A stretch of 64,000 bases of DNA, from positions 367,587 through 431,586 of the forward strand of contig CAXAMN010029016.1 in the NCBI GenBank assembly GCA_963970005.1, given 5' to 3'. The notes under the pieces are model-generated. The model saw only the letters and a list, made by a program, of their open reading frames with translations, had not been told where the DNA came from and made no database searches. The stretch is from Durusdinium trenchii (Eukaryota; Sar; Dinophyceae; Suessiales; Symbiodiniaceae). Both the position numbers and the translations under genes were made by a program. This document shows positions 31,575-43,123 of the stretch, one piece after another (positions within the stretch are counted from its first letter, which is position 1; each line of letters begins with the position of its first letter).

Positions 31575-31692
31575 GGTGGTTTGCTGCTGCTGCTGGTCTG
31601 TTGCTGGTCTGCTGCTGGTCTGCTGCGTCTGCTGCTGGACTGCTGCTGGTTTGCTGCTGGTCTGCTGGTCTGCTGCTGGCTTGCTGCTGGTC
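31403..31692. repeat. CTG-rich repeat containing an assembly gap
   Basis: CTG runs with GGTGGT interruptions, like 91-405. Ten N at 31460-31469 mark a gap, so the real length is unknown. It extends the upstream reading frame as Ala/Trp/Ser runs, probably without meaning. Confidence 0.9.
31460..31469. other. Assembly gap (10 N)
   Basis: Ten N inside the CTG repeat; the length is likely a placeholder. Confidence 0.99.
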
Positions 31693-32320
31693 TGCCGCTG
31701 ACCTTCGATTGCTTCCCAACCTTTCGTCCACCCCCCCTTTCTCAAGTTGATGTAACGAATTCTGTCCAATCCCAATTCGTTTGGTTTGGGTTTCAACCCG
31801 CCCTTCGATGGCAGCCCAGCCGTTCGCGGTGGGATTTGTCTTTTTTCCAACGCTGGAGTTCCATGGAGAAGATTCGGCTGGCACCGGACTCTATGGAACT
31901 TCTTCGGTGTTTTGGATCGCTTGGACCCATCTGTGACCAAGCGTGTCGAGAGACGAGTCTCGGCTAGAGCCGCCAGCGGTCTCGACCGTTGGTCTCGGCC
32001 GGTTTCGGTCGGTGTCGTCTTGGGGGTTTTGGCCTGCCTGGGCGGGTTTGCTTCAGTCCTAGACGCAGGCACAAGCATATGATGGTGCGCTCGCGAAAGA
32101 AAAGGCAAATAGAGATGGATAGCCTTCTTTCCAGTTTTTGGGCCCAAAACGAGCTAGACCGTTGAACCGAACCCGGGTAAGTGCTTGTCCTCCGGTACGT
32201 CCTTTTTGCTTCCTTCGTGGGCTCTGAACATCCCAACTCGAACCGCCGGTCCGCTGGATGGGTGATCCGGGCCGTGAGTTCCACCAACTCCGTGTGTTGG
32301 GCCGTGGGTTCGCCATGCCA

Positions 32321-32371
32321 GGTGATCCTGGCTTTGTACCTCTACTGGGCCATCCTCAACGGCATCGGAGA
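32321..32371 (+). CDS. Candidate exon with a hydrophobic segment
   Basis: After the acceptor CGCCATGCCAG the frame reads VILALYLYWAILNGIGE, a possible membrane helix. The same frame is open upstream (WVIRAVSSTNSVCWAVGSPC), so the exon could be larger (from about 32262). No family recognised. Confidence 0.35.
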
Positions 32372-35300
32372 GGCAGAGCCACACCGTGTTCCGAACGACG
32401 GGTCCAGTCCTGGAGGGCGGCGCCCCTTCTCTTTGAGGGACGCTCAGTGACCGTCTTGGACCTTTTCGTTCTTTCCAACCACCTTCGTTGGACTTCTTCC
32501 AACCAGACATCCCAAGGGAAAGGGACGGTGTGCGAAGAGATGGCTGGGGGCCGGAACCCTGCCGCGTGGCCGACCTCCAGCCGTTCGGAGAACCGCCACC
32601 ACCGCAAGGGTGGTATAGAGATGTGTAGAGACCCTTGCTAAGGGTGAAAGAACCTGGTTCTGCATGTGTTTGACTCGCTTTGGGGTTGGACCATTGGGTG
32701 CAGTTTCGGTGTGTTATGTCCAAAGGATTCTTCACGGGTGGCATGTAACTCGTTGCCGATCTGTTAGGTCAGACATGGGGTCACTCGAAGCAGCGCCGGA
32801 AGCAGCACCCGAAGCAGGGCGCCCTCGTGTTCGGCTCGTTTAGACCACGATGTCTGACGATTCTCGGGGGCAAAACACTTCGGGTGAACAGCCCCAAACC
32901 CGGTCGCGTGAGGCCGAAAACACTGAGCTAAGGGTAGTGCTAAGGCCGGGTGAGTCCTTCGGCCACTTCCCTCGATCCAGTCGTACCTTCTCATGACTGG
33001 ACGTCGTGACCTCGTGCCGACAATGGCAGCGTCTCATGTCTCGTCTCGCAGTGTCTCCATCCTCACCGCGCCGACGAGGTTCCGAACGAAAACGGAGAAT
33101 GCCCGGTCTTGGAGACTCCTGGGGTCTTGGAGACCCGCGACGACCGGTCTTTCTCTTGCCCTTGAGCTGTGATGATTGTGCTGTCCCATTCTCACGGACA
33201 GTTGGTTGCTATATGTTGCTATAGGTTCCATGACATCTGATCAAGCTCGCCGCTTTTGAGCAAGCTCCACAAGAAAGCGTGTCCAACGCGGTTGTTCCGT
33301 CCCTCCCATCATGAATACTGGGTATTTCTCACATACCTGGTATCTTCTCATTTACCAGATCTCCTTTTTTTTCAGGCATCTCAATTATATACCTGGTAAA
33401 GATTCTCTACCCCAAAAAGAAGCAGGTAGACGATGCACCAGGTATATATATATATATATTGCTATGTTCCAGGGATCAGAACCCACTCCTAGTCATCCTC
33501 TACCACTTTTCCGCTGGACGAACAGACCTGCCGTCCAGCCACCATCGCACCCGTGATAGGCCAAACACTTGCCTTGGTCGTTGAGCATCGCCTTGTTGGG
33601 CGCGCTGGGCGTGCTGGTGGTCCACTACTGGGTGTCCTGGGAACTGCGAAGGGGATGGGAGGGTGATGGGAAAGAGGAGAGGGGACCGGGGGTTAAGGTG
33701 AGAAGAAGTACTTAACCATGCCATCCAGGACCTTCCCAGTGACCTCTTCAGGATTGGTAAGTGTCCTTTTCAAGACCTAGTATACGTGACCTCAGCCACC
33801 ATCTCATTCTAGGTCACTGGGAAGGTCCCGGATGTTGAACCGAGTGCCGCCGGGAGTGCCATCCCTTTCTTCCTGCCTCCCAAAAAAGCGCCTCGGTCCG
33901 ACCGTGGGGTTCCCACACCACCCGTCGACTCGCCTCGACCACCGGGACGAGCCGTGACTCGACGTTCCGTCCGTCCGCCCGAGGTCTGGCGCAACCACGT
34001 GCTGAGCACGCCGCTGCGGCGTCGACAGGGGAGCTTCAAGCAACGACTCCTCAAGGCACCGGGCGTCGACCGGTGCGGCTGGCGGGTTTGAGGACGACGG
34101 TGGTGTGTATGTGGGGTGTGTGGTGTTTCGGGGCGAGGACGACGACGATGGAAGATGTGTCCAAAGAAGGCCATGTTTCGGTAGTCTTCCAAGAGCAGGA
34201 TTTTGGAAAGGTGGAACATGGTTCTGGTCGTGTAACATCCACAGTAAAACAAGGGTGGTTCGGCATATTCAATCAATGGTGGTTGGAAGCCTGAAGGTAG
34301 GTACCTGTCAAACCAGTGCCGAACTTTGGACCACAGCACCAAGACTGACTGTGGACCCTTTAGCATGAGGAACTGGCGAGGAACCGACAGATGCAAACTT
34401 CTTGCCAATCCTTCATCATTTGTCGTCCGAAACCTGCTACAGAGTACGATACGTGGCACAGTGTGCACAACAAAGTAGGAAGAATAGGAATAGCAATACA
34501 CTAAAGGAGTACACTAGTAGCAGCAGGAGTTGTACCAGTAGTAGTAGCGGCAGCGCTAGTCTCCCATCCATCTCATCCATCCACACATGGGAAGAAGCAT
34601 CAAAAAGGTGACCAGGAGTTCCATCTTTCTTCCCCAAACACTGTGTCCACACTAGCACTTCTTACGGTATCAGTGAAAGAAGTTAAGACCACGCCTGACA
34701 AGACACCACACTGTTTGGATTTGTTTGGGGTCGCCGGGACTCCGGGCCACGCCGCGCCACGCCGCGCCACCGGAGCTCGCGAGGCCAACCCCAATCCGCA
34801 GCCCACGGAGCGAGGTCGGGTGGACCTGAATCCGAGCGGCGCTGCATCCCTGGGGATCCACAAGGGACGTGTAGAGTAGTCCATTGGAGACCCCCCTTTC
34901 TGGTGCTGGTAATTTTCGAACAGATCATGTTCATGTAAGGGATCTCATGTCCATGAAATGGTCCATGAAAGTATCTAATTGGTGGTCCTTACATTGCCCG
35001 GCCACTGCGAGCTGAAATGAACGAGTCCGTCTGCCTGGATCGTGGTCGTGAGTCCCTTGCGCGGGCGTCCCCACCCTCCGCCGGCGAGATCAATGGGACT
35101 GGATGAGACGAGGGACACATATACTGTACCAGGCACCCAACAGGTCTCCGAGTCATGGTGAACTTTTGCAGACTTAAGGGCGTGGCAGGTGGTGACCTGG
35201 CAGTGAAGGTGCTGGTACACGGCCTCCCATGAAAAGATGACCTATCGGAGGCCGCTTTTCCCATGGATTGGGTCTGAACGCACGAGCGAACGCACCATTC

Positions 35301-35637
35301 TCGGTGTTTCTACGGAGCGAGGGAGGGAGTTTTGTCCTTGGGACTCTGCCAGCTTGGAGTCATCCTAGAATCACATGAGAAGAGACAGAAGAGGCTTGGG
35401 AGGTTCATTCCACATAGGACCAAATACTTGCACTCACCCTGGGCCTCCAACCACCATTGATTTAATGGCTTTGACCGAACCACCCTTGTTTTAGGATTTT
35501 AGCACCGCACCGACCAGCTCAAGCGTTTCAGACGAAGATGGTCTTGGGAGACGACCGACCAGACCACCGGGCACCTGCAACGACCGGAGCCGCCACGCCG
35601 TCGATCACCGCAGCGCGGTGCGATCACCATGGATGGA
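32372..35637. other. Intron or intergenic; no gene recognised
   Basis: A frame at 33955-34090 (PPEVWRNHVLSTPLRRRQGS) is protein-like, but long minus-strand frames overlap it and its splice borders are poor. The inverted-repeat pair at 33386-33448 and TA run at 33443-33460 are listed separately. Confidence 0.4.
33386..33448. repeat. Short element with 12-bp perfect inverted ends
   Basis: TATATACCTGGT (33386-33397) and ACCAGGTATATA (33437-33448) enclose 39 bp. The ends match the start of the 26048 element. The right end runs into a TA repeat. Another ATACCTGG lies at 33334. Confidence 0.6.
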
Positions 35638-35720
35638 GGTCCCGACCGCGCGATCACCGCGGAGCAGATCGGCGAGCTCTTCGAGTACTTTCGGGACTTC
35701 ATCCGCCGCCGCGACATGCG
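35638..35720 (+). CDS. Candidate exon, helical segment
   Basis: In the frame of ATG 35629, GPDRAITAEQIGELFEYFRD continues as FIRRRDMRRG. I-T-A-E-Q-I-G-E-L-F-E-Y-F resembles the first helix of an EF-hand, but no calcium loop follows. An acceptor GGAG precedes it. Borders are uncertain. Confidence 0.35.
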
Positions 35721-36284
35721 CCGCGGACGGTTGGGATGGTTGGGACCCTTTTTGCAGAATGTTCGATGAATGTCATGTAGAGGAGCCCTGCATGGGCAGT
35801 CTGTTTCTTTCTTCCCCAAAGGTTCATTGGATTGCTCATGGCTTCGGGTTTTGGCAACATGCAGCAGTGGGTTCGGGTGGGCAGAGCTTCTACTTGGTCG
35901 GTCTCACCACACTGATCCATCACCCCAACGCCGCACTGCTCCGTCGCTACATAAGCCCCTGAAGCGGAGACGCGCGGCCGACGAGCGGGCGTGGCAGGGA
36001 GCTTTGGGGAGTGAGTGCATATATCAATGAATATAATTTGGGCCTGTCCCTTTAATATCAGTAACAGTCGGTAAAGAAGACCTATCAGGCCTGCAACCAA
36101 GCCCCATCCTCATCCACTGGGCCCTGGTAATAGGATAGACCCCAAATTCAGTGACTCTGGGGCAGCTGTTTTACTAAGGATTTTCCGCTAGCTCAACCAT
36201 TTATCCCTGGCCATTGAGCGTGGGATTGCCCACAAAAAGATCTCCTTCGAAACACCACGAAACCTTCGAACCTGAGACGCTCAG

Positions 36285-36329
36285 CATATGACTTCCCGAT
36301 CAGTTAGGGAGGTTGAAAAAGGGGTCAAC
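36285..36329 (+). CDS. Candidate micro-exon, unknown product
   Basis: It lies between CTCAG and a strong donor, GTAAGT, at 36330. Reads HMTSRSVREVEKGVN. Very short; supported mainly by the consensus donor. Confidence 0.3.
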
Positions 36330-37094
36330 GTAAGTACATCACAGAAAACTATAGACCCTGACAATGTCCCTCTGGAATCCTCAAAGATGGTCTTCGTCTA
36401 CCAACCAGTGGTTTTCAGGGTCCATGTTGGTTTGTTGGAGTGTACATCACCGAGAACAGACATGCCTGCATGGGCACGGATGACCAGAAAGGTTCTAAAC
36501 CCCCAAAGGCTGCGGAGGATCTGAATCCTCCACGATCCTCGACGGTTCCTTTGAGCGTCATGAATCACCTGCTGGGAAAACAAACGTTCCACTGGCCCGT
36601 GGAGTCGGGGTCAGGGTCTGGGTGAAGGAATGCACGACTTCGCGCAGAGAGCGACTGAGGTGATGATTTCCCAGACACTGACAAGGGGACTTGACATGGA
36701 TGGGTCGTAAATGGGTCTTCATGGGTCGTGCACATGGAATGGTCCCATGGATGATCTGAGATTGTCCAGACTGACAAGTGCTGCAAGTGCAGACAAAAGC
36801 TTTCGGAGTTTGCACGATGTGCCTGTGATCTCTCAGGCACTATGTCACCAACAACCTGGTTTTGCCATTCACCAAGCCCTACCACCTCTCCTATGCTGAA
36901 GTCGCTGGCCCCTCGCGGGCCTCCTGGTTCGTGCCTCGACAGGAGATGGATGCGTCCTTTTCCGAACCCGGTGGCCGGACACCAACATCAAATAGGTGGA
37001 ATCGGGACCAGGGGTACCTGGCCACGTCTCCTTCATTTTGGCCTAGTTTCTAACTGAGACTTAAGTTGTGTCTCCTTGTACGACATCATGCCAG

Positions 37095-37155
37095 AATCAA
37101 GGAGTTCAGAGATGCAACCCATATCACCACCCTCCAGCTCACCATTTGCAAGTCT
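37095..37155 (+). CDS. Candidate exon, unknown product
   Basis: After the acceptor ATGCCAG the exon reads IKEFRDATHITTLQLTICKS and ends on a codon boundary at a full-consensus donor, GTAAGT (37156). With the next exon at 37199 it keeps an open frame across a 43-base intron, which is the best-defined exon pair in the window. No family recognised; the composition is helical. Confidence 0.5.
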
Positions 37156-37198
37156 GTAAGTCCACCAGTTCAAACTCTGTCACTCTCTTTTTCTGCAG

Positions 37199-37269
37199 CT
37201 GTTGGCCGTTTCACGTCGTCTTCAGACGTCCGCCCCGGCGCGAGCAAACCCCGGCGCGGCACATGAAGC
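37199..37269 (+). CDS. Candidate exon, unknown product, spliced to 37095-37155
   Basis: It is preceded by a strong polypyrimidine tract and CTGCAG and followed by GTGACG. It reads LLAVSRRLQTSAPARANPGA then AHEA. The frame continues directly from the exon ending at 37155. No family recognised. Confidence 0.45.
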
Positions 37270-38043
37270 GCGGTGACGGATCGTCACGTGGCCGTACGTC
37301 ACGCTTCCACCCCTCTTGGCTGCTTTGGAGTGGCCGTATGTCACGTTCCACCCCCGAGCTCATCAACGTGCGAATTCTGTGAACAGCGACTGAACGGGGC
37401 GACCCTCAATGGAACTGGAAGAGGTACTTCAGGTACTTATACTTGGATGGGTCAGTTTCTATGTGGTCAATATCTCCTTCAGACACTCCACGGAAGAATC
37501 TTCACCTAGCTCTATATACATTGAATCAATCAATCAACCACCCCCCGCCGGGAGGTCCGGAAAACTGGAGGGGAGAGCAACCACGCCTGCCGTGCTGCGG
37601 TGAACCATTCGTCCTCGCTCCCGAGGACCCCCTTTCGTTGGTTCGTTTGAGGACCCCCTTTCGGTCGTGACGGACCAAAGGAGCCGTGTTTTTGGGACCG
37701 ACCCCAGATACCCGTGGAGCCTGGAGGGGTCTGAGGGTCTGGAGTGGTCGAAGGAATCCCCGATCGGTGTCGACCAGGAAGGAGCGGGCGGTTTGGAAGG
37801 AGCGTCGTCCTGGTGGCGACCCGAACGGCGTTTGTGAAGTCAAAAAAGAAGTCCCAGTCATCTTCAATGAAGGTGTTCACATACAAAAACCACCAATCAC
37901 GTGTTTTTGCAAGGGAAAAGCCAGGTTTTGATGGTTTGCGGAGACCCTTGGTGGTGTATGCAGCAACGCCCTCTGCCCCGAGAAAGAAAGTTTTCGGCGG
38001 TCGCGCTGGTTATTTTTCTAACCCGGAACCCGCTTTCTCTCAG

Positions 38044-38106
38044 GTGTCCCACTGCTGGAGCAACGCCTTCGAGGACTTTTTCCACAGCTTGCAGAACATG
38101 GCGCAG
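38044..38106 (+). CDS. Candidate exon, unknown product
   Basis: After TTTCTCTCAG the frame reads VSHCWSNAFEDFFHSLQNMA then QG. It probably ends at a GC donor, GCAAGG (38107), although the frame stays open. The composition (aromatic, amphipathic) is clearly protein-like. No family recognised. Confidence 0.5.
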
Positions 38107-39815
38107 GGCAAGGCGGACTCGGGACTCGCGACGCGACAAGGGACGCGAGAAGGCTGCGACGGGATCGCGACTCGGGGGGACTTGTGACTCGTGTGAAGTC
38201 GCTCAAAGCTTGGCAGGCTCGGCATACCCTACTTAAGTGCTTTGACCTCATTTTACTGAAGATGGTCTGATCAGGTTTTACTGGGTCAGACTGGACTTGT
38301 AGGATTACCTCAACTTGTTTTGAAACCCAACACCCCGGTCTTCTCCCTTCTGCCGAAGCGACACTTGTTACGAACCGGACAGATGCTCTTGCTGCCGGGC
38401 AGTTCAACAGTGGATTGGTTTCCCAACTAAATAAATGGAAACCAATCCTGGAAAAGAATGCAAACCATGATTTCATATCCAGGATAACTTCAACAGATGG
38501 ACACAAAAGAGGCGTGTCAGCGATGATGCTGTCACACACGGGTGGTGACCGGTGAGAACAGAATCAGTTCGTCTTTCGGTGGATCGAGTCCTTCCGGATC
38601 GAGCTTCGGTCCTCCATCAGTGGGGGGAGCTTAGGATGAAGACCCGACCAGTCTGGTTGACCATTTACCCTAGAAGTCCAAAGACTATATTTTGCCCCAC
38701 TGAAGTAAAGCATATTCCTTTTCGGGTCACCTAAAGACCATTCTTTTGATAGTCTTTGACTCCCAGGGTTTATACGGAGTTCTTCTGAACACTTGGGTGG
38801 TGCGAAAGATCGTCGAAGTGGACGAAGTGGACTTCTTTTTTGAGGGTCTACACAGTTCCTTTGGCGAGTCTTGGCTCTTTTCTTCCCGCCAATATATAAC
38901 TCCCAAGGAAGACCCCCCAAACCACATCTGGCCAGGCGTGCTTTGACTGGCGGAAAGTGACGTTTTGGAGCCTTGGCCAAGAGCTGAACCGCTGGAGAGG
39001 TGGAGAGTTGTCCTTCAATGGCTTTGCGCGCTGTTGAGGGTTGACGTCGATGGTCGGTACTTGGATTCCTCCGACGGTGACAGAAAACGATTGGAATGTT
39101 GATGCATTCATTAACCATCTGTGGAGGTAAGAAGACAAGTTGGCTGGGTTTGTTGGATCCCTAGCTTGATCTAGTTTTAAGGTCGCCACTTCCTCTTTAA
39201 TCACAAAGTCTTGTACGATGAATTAGAAGAAATGCGACGCCCAATGATCCATCCACGGCAATGTAATCCTCGAACAGCAGACAGCCAAGACAGGCTTCGG
39301 TCATCTGCCTAACATGTTGTAACGCGACTTTCACGATGCTCGCAGGCTGTTGGGTTGTCCCGACTTGTTTGTATCACAAGGTGGCGTGAGGAAGGGGGTA
39401 TATGGCTGCCAGTTTTTGTTTTGGAGCAGTGTTCTTTGGCCAATCTAGCCGAAAAACAGTGTCGCGATGTTTCCGCAGCCTGACTGGGAGAGGGCGCCAA
39501 GCGTGGCCGAAAAAGCCCCTTCGCTTCGCTCTCAGGATTTGTTCTTTCAGCAACAACCAGTTCAAAGTCCAGGAGACTCAAGTGATGAGAGTTGTTTTCG
39601 GAGCCATGCGTGGCCTAAGCCAGGCTCGTGGGTAGGCAGTCGTCAAAATGCGTGAAGCTGCGCGGCAAGACGCAAACAAAGGACAAAGAATGACAAACAC
39701 ACGTACTGTACATACCTACATACATACATACATGCATACATACATGCATTCATAATGTGTGTATATATCTATATTTAGTTGGTTGTCCCTGGCCCCTTCT
39801 CAAATCTTTCAACAG
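38107..39815. other. Intron-like; microsatellites only
   Basis: A (CATA)n stretch lies at about 39710-39750. Several minus-strand ORFs (for example 39118-38564) show no motif. 38733-38765 shares a GACCATTCTTTT...CTCCCAGGGT segment with 57834-57875. Confidence 0.45.
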
Positions 39816-39940
39816 GAGGAGCTCGGGGATGGGGACCCGCTGAAGAGTTCCTTCTACTTGGCGCTGCAGAGTCCCGAGTGCCACGGCACCGCGATGGTAC
39901 TGGACAACGACTGCGTGCCGCTGCCGCCCGGCGAAGATGG
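39816..39940 (+). CDS. Candidate exon, unknown product with two cysteines
   Basis: After TTTCAACAG the frame reads EELGDGDPLKSSFYLALQSP, ECHGTAMVLDNDCVPLPPGE then DGRDV. It is strongly protein-like, with regular GC-ending codons, and ranks among the most convincing single exons here. The 3' border is uncertain: GTGGCG at about 39938 or further on. No family recognised; the acidic, Cys-containing character would fit an extracellular or luminal domain. Confidence 0.55.
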
Positions 39941-40209
39941 GAGAGACGTGGCGGCTGTTCTTTTCTTCAATTCAATGGGCTCCTGCCCACTGAGCTTGTA
40001 GCCGGAAATGAAGTGGGGGGTTCCGGCTCTACCATTCCTGGGAGTAGTTTTGATGGGTTGGTCATGTTTTTTTTAGTAGGCTTTGACACTTTGACATTCA
40101 TACGTGTTTGAAGGGGCTGGGAATTGAATTGTACATCGGCTGACTCCAACATGGAACCTGCAACTCTGAGGCCTCTGCCTGCCACGTGTGTTCTTCACAA
40201 TTGGTTCAG

Positions 40210-40330
40210 GTGGACGTAAATGGATCCTGCCAAATCAAAACCAGATCGAAAAAATTGTGCCTTGTGGACGTTGACTCGGTTTTGAGGATGGACCCCCTGA
40301 AGTTGTCCGACTGGTTTCGCGCAAAGGCCC
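40210..40330 (+). CDS. Candidate exon, unknown product
   Basis: After TTGGTTCAG the frame reads VDVNGSCQIKTRSKKLCLVD, VDSVLRMDPLKLSDWFRAKA then PKF. Protein-like; the 3' border is not clear and the frame runs open to 40426. No family recognised. Confidence 0.35.
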
Positions 40331-41485
40331 CCAAGTTCCGAACCCAGCGCCCGCCACGGTTCGGCGTCCCTCCAGGTTCCTCCACCCCGCCGGTGCGTCC
40401 CCAAGCACCCGAACTCGCTCGCGCGTAGAGTGAGCGGCCTCCTTCTGCAGCGAGGCAGCGCTCTTGGTGCTTGTTCGAGCTCCTCCAGACGCGTTACGTG
40501 GCGCCAAAGCTCAAGAGCGGCTACGAGGCGACCGGCGGCGCCGTGAACCGGTCGAAGGTCCGGGGTGGTTCGTGTTGAGGCGAAGGTCGGGTTGGAGATG
40601 CGCGGGGTTGGGTGGGTGTCTCACCTGTTGGAATAAGTGCCCGTACTATGGATATATGAATGACACGAATGCCGAAATGATGAAAATTAACATGTGCCTG
40701 TAAAGGAATCTCCTCAAAGAACAACTACCAACTTCATTTTCCTTGTCAGCACGTTCATCATATATCGTCAGTCATCAGTCATCAGCCATTAGTCATCCAC
40801 CCTCATCATCATCAGCGGCATCATGAGTTACCGTGTCATCATCGTCTCCGGTTCTGCGGTCCCTCCGCTCACCCGGCCTTAGGGCACCGCGCGCTGGTTC
40901 CCTGTACACCTCCCAATCTTCTACCGTACACTGGCCCGAAGTTATTTTAGTCAATGTCATTTTACGAGTCCTTCAGTCGTCATTTCATTCACCATATAGT
41001 ACACATACAGCACCATTTGTAAGAGGTGGTGCAAAGCCATGGATCATCTCAACTGTTTCTATTTGGGTCAAACATGACCCATTTCAGGGATCACCGTCGT
41101 AACCTCCTTCAAGAGTTTTTTTTGCCACACAGGACACAAAAGGAACTCACGTTGCACCCCAACAACAATTTTCAAATCGCAACGACATGGTGTCGATGAG
41201 GGAGGCAAGCAAAAGAAACTGTAGGCAACAGAGTCATCCATTCTGTGTAGCAGGCATTTCCACGTGTTGGTTTGAACAAGAAGACTTCCCGCACTTGGCC
41301 GACCAAGATTTCTTGTTTGGGCAGCGGGTTCAACCCCTGTTCGAAACACAGAACCGGCTTCCGACCGGGCCCCTTAACATCCGGAGACTCCGGACTGAGC
41401 CGGTTTCTCGGCCGTGGTCGGACGCCGAGACCAAGGGCCACGGAGACCCGAGGACGCGGTCGACCGTCGTGGGTCGGGTCGCCAG

Positions 41486-41597
41486 GGGTTGCTGCTCTGC
41501 ACACCCAACGGGGTGCTCCAGTGGGGCAATGCCCATGTGGACACCGTGGTGCGCTTGGCCGAGAAGGTCGGCGAGATTCGCTCCTCGGCTTTGGAAG
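41486..41597 (+). CDS. Candidate exon, unknown product
   Basis: It is bounded by CGCCAG and GAAG|GTCGGG. It reads GLLLCTPNGVLQWGNAHVDT then VVRLAEKVGEIRSSALE. Both borders are good and the frame is clearly protein-like (a beta-type start and an amphipathic helix). No family recognised. It is followed directly by intron sequence leading into the GGTTGGCT repeat. Confidence 0.5.
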
Positions 41598-41668
41598 GTC
41601 GGGCGAGGTCGGGCGAGCCGGCGCCGTGGGGGGTGGGAGATGGTGGCACGGTGGCACCAATTGATTGA

Positions 41669-41821
41669 ATTGGCTGGTTGGCTGGTTGGCTGGTTGGCTG
41701 GTTGGCTGGTTGGCTGGTTGGCTGGNNNNNNNNNNTGGCTGGTTGGCTGGTTGGCTGGTTGGCTGGTTGGCTGGTTGGCTGGCTGGCTGGCTGGTTGGCT
41801 GGTTGGTTGGTTGGTTGGTTG
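41669..41821. repeat. (GGTTGGCT)n octamer repeat with an assembly gap
   Basis: Octamer array with ten N at 41726-41735. It reads W-L-V-G-W-L-A-G on plus and N-Q-P-T-S-Q-P-A on minus; not coding in my view. Confidence 0.95.
41726..41735. other. Assembly gap (10 N)
   Basis: Ten N inside the octamer repeat. Confidence 0.99.
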
Positions 41822-41889
41822 AGTTGGTGAGCAAGCGACACTGTGTTATATGGTGATGAGAGTGAATGAAAAGTGTGAAAAAGAGAAGC

Positions 41890-42020
41890 AACAAAAATGG
41901 AGAAGAAGAAGGAGCAGAAGAACTAAAAAAGGATAAGAAGAAGAAGCAGAAGAAAGAAGAAGAAGACGAAGAAGAAGAAGAAGAAGAAGAAGAAGAATAA
42001 GAAGAAGAAAAAGAAGAAGA
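41890..42020. repeat. GAA-rich purine repeat
   Basis: GAAGAA runs with interruptions, one strand almost all purine. Confidence 0.9.
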
Positions 42021-42328
42021 CATGCTTCCAAATGACTCGTGAAAGGAGGGCTGTATTGGGTTACTTGGAGTTAAACACGAGGACACGAATCCCCAAAGCC
42101 ATGTGGACATTGCACCAAACACGTTCATACCCCCCTGGGCGGAGTCTTCTTTGACCCATCCCTCCAAATGAGGCGGAACCCTTGGTTCAATAAGAGGAGA
42201 AAGCTCTTACCTTCAGCCAGCAATCGCTCGTGCGCCGTCCCGCATCGCCAGGTTTGGAAAATGCCGAAGCCTCGCGCGTGGAGGACGGCTGATCCGAGCC
42301 GAGCCGAGCCTGGCGCTTTGGCTTTTGT

Positions 42329-42398
42329 GGTCCGGACCTTCTCACCAATCCCTGTGGTTTTTGAGGGACCGGTCGGGCTGTGAACGGAGCGTCCGGGG
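42329..42398 (+). repeat. Dispersed repeat family 1 copy
   Basis: GGTCCGGACCTTCTCACCAA...GTTTTTGAGGGACCGGTCGG...GGAGCGTCCGGG. Its first 48 bases match 44900-44947 almost exactly. Confidence 0.85.
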
Positions 42399-42649
42399 CC
42401 TGGGGTGGAGGATTTTTTTCGCCCCCCCCCCCTCAAGAACTTGGAACCTCGTCCCATTCTCCCCATGCGACAGGGGTGACACATCCAAACGTCACAAAAA
42501 TTGTCACGTTCGCGTTCGAGCGTCGACTCGGGCCGTCGACGCTGGCGGATGTTCAAACAGTGATGAACAGGGTGAACGTTCACCCGGCTCCCACCGGCTG
42601 GTCTTCAGCATGCTCTTGCTCGCCCCTGCCGCTGGGTCGGTCGCCCTAG

Positions 42650-42771
42650 CTGGGCGGGGTCGGGACCTCGGTCGAGGACAAGATCATGATCGACGCGTGT
42701 GTGATTGAGACGGTCCCCGGTGGCTTTGCAGAGGTGAACAAGTTCGCCAAAGAGTGCTGCCTGGTTGAAGC
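42650..42771 (+). CDS. Candidate exon, unknown product
   Basis: It lies between CGCCCTAG and GCGG|GTCGGA. It reads LGGVGTSVEDKIMIDACVIE, TVPGGFAEVNKFAKECCLVE then A. Both borders are good, codon use is regular, and the mixed hydrophobic pattern of a folded domain makes it one of the best exons of the middle series. No family recognised. Just upstream, FERRLGPSTLADVQTVMNR (about 42513-42570) may be another exon. Confidence 0.55.
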
Positions 42772-43051
42772 GGGTCGGAGTCGCGTTGCGCAAGAGGCGT
42801 GATACGTGCGTCACGTTGTGTGGGCTGTGGTATTTTTTGTGGTGAGAGTTCTAGGATGGATGCTCCAGTTTCATTACGACACTGCCTGAGGACACTGGCT
42901 ACAGGTCACCTCCTTGCAACGCCTGTCTAGTCCACAAAAACTAGGTGCTCCAACCTCGACCACCTGACCCTCCCAACCTCGACCACATGACCACGAGACC
43001 GGAGACGAGATCTCCCCCGGTGCTTGGCCGCTCGGCGCTTGGCCCGCCCAG

Positions 43052-43123
43052 CCGAGGCATTAAGACGGTGCTGGATGCAGCGAACGGCTCCTTCCAGGTG
43101 CGAGTGCAGGAGACCGACCCCCA
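43052..43123 (+). CDS. Candidate exon, unknown product
   Basis: After a GCCCAG acceptor the frame reads RGIKTVLDAANGSFQVRVQE then TDPQ. It may end already at TTCCAG|GTGCGA (43096). Protein-like, no family. Confidence 0.4.

Noticed and set aside
33809-34501. 230-codon minus-strand ORF
   Set aside because: Arg/Pro/Thr-rich, typical of the complement of GC-rich DNA; no motif, and a plus-strand frame overlaps it.
41669-41856. W-L-V-G-W-L-A-G and N-Q-P-T-S-Q-P-A repeat proteins
   Set aside because: Produced by the GGTTGGCT octamer on either strand, with an assembly gap inside.
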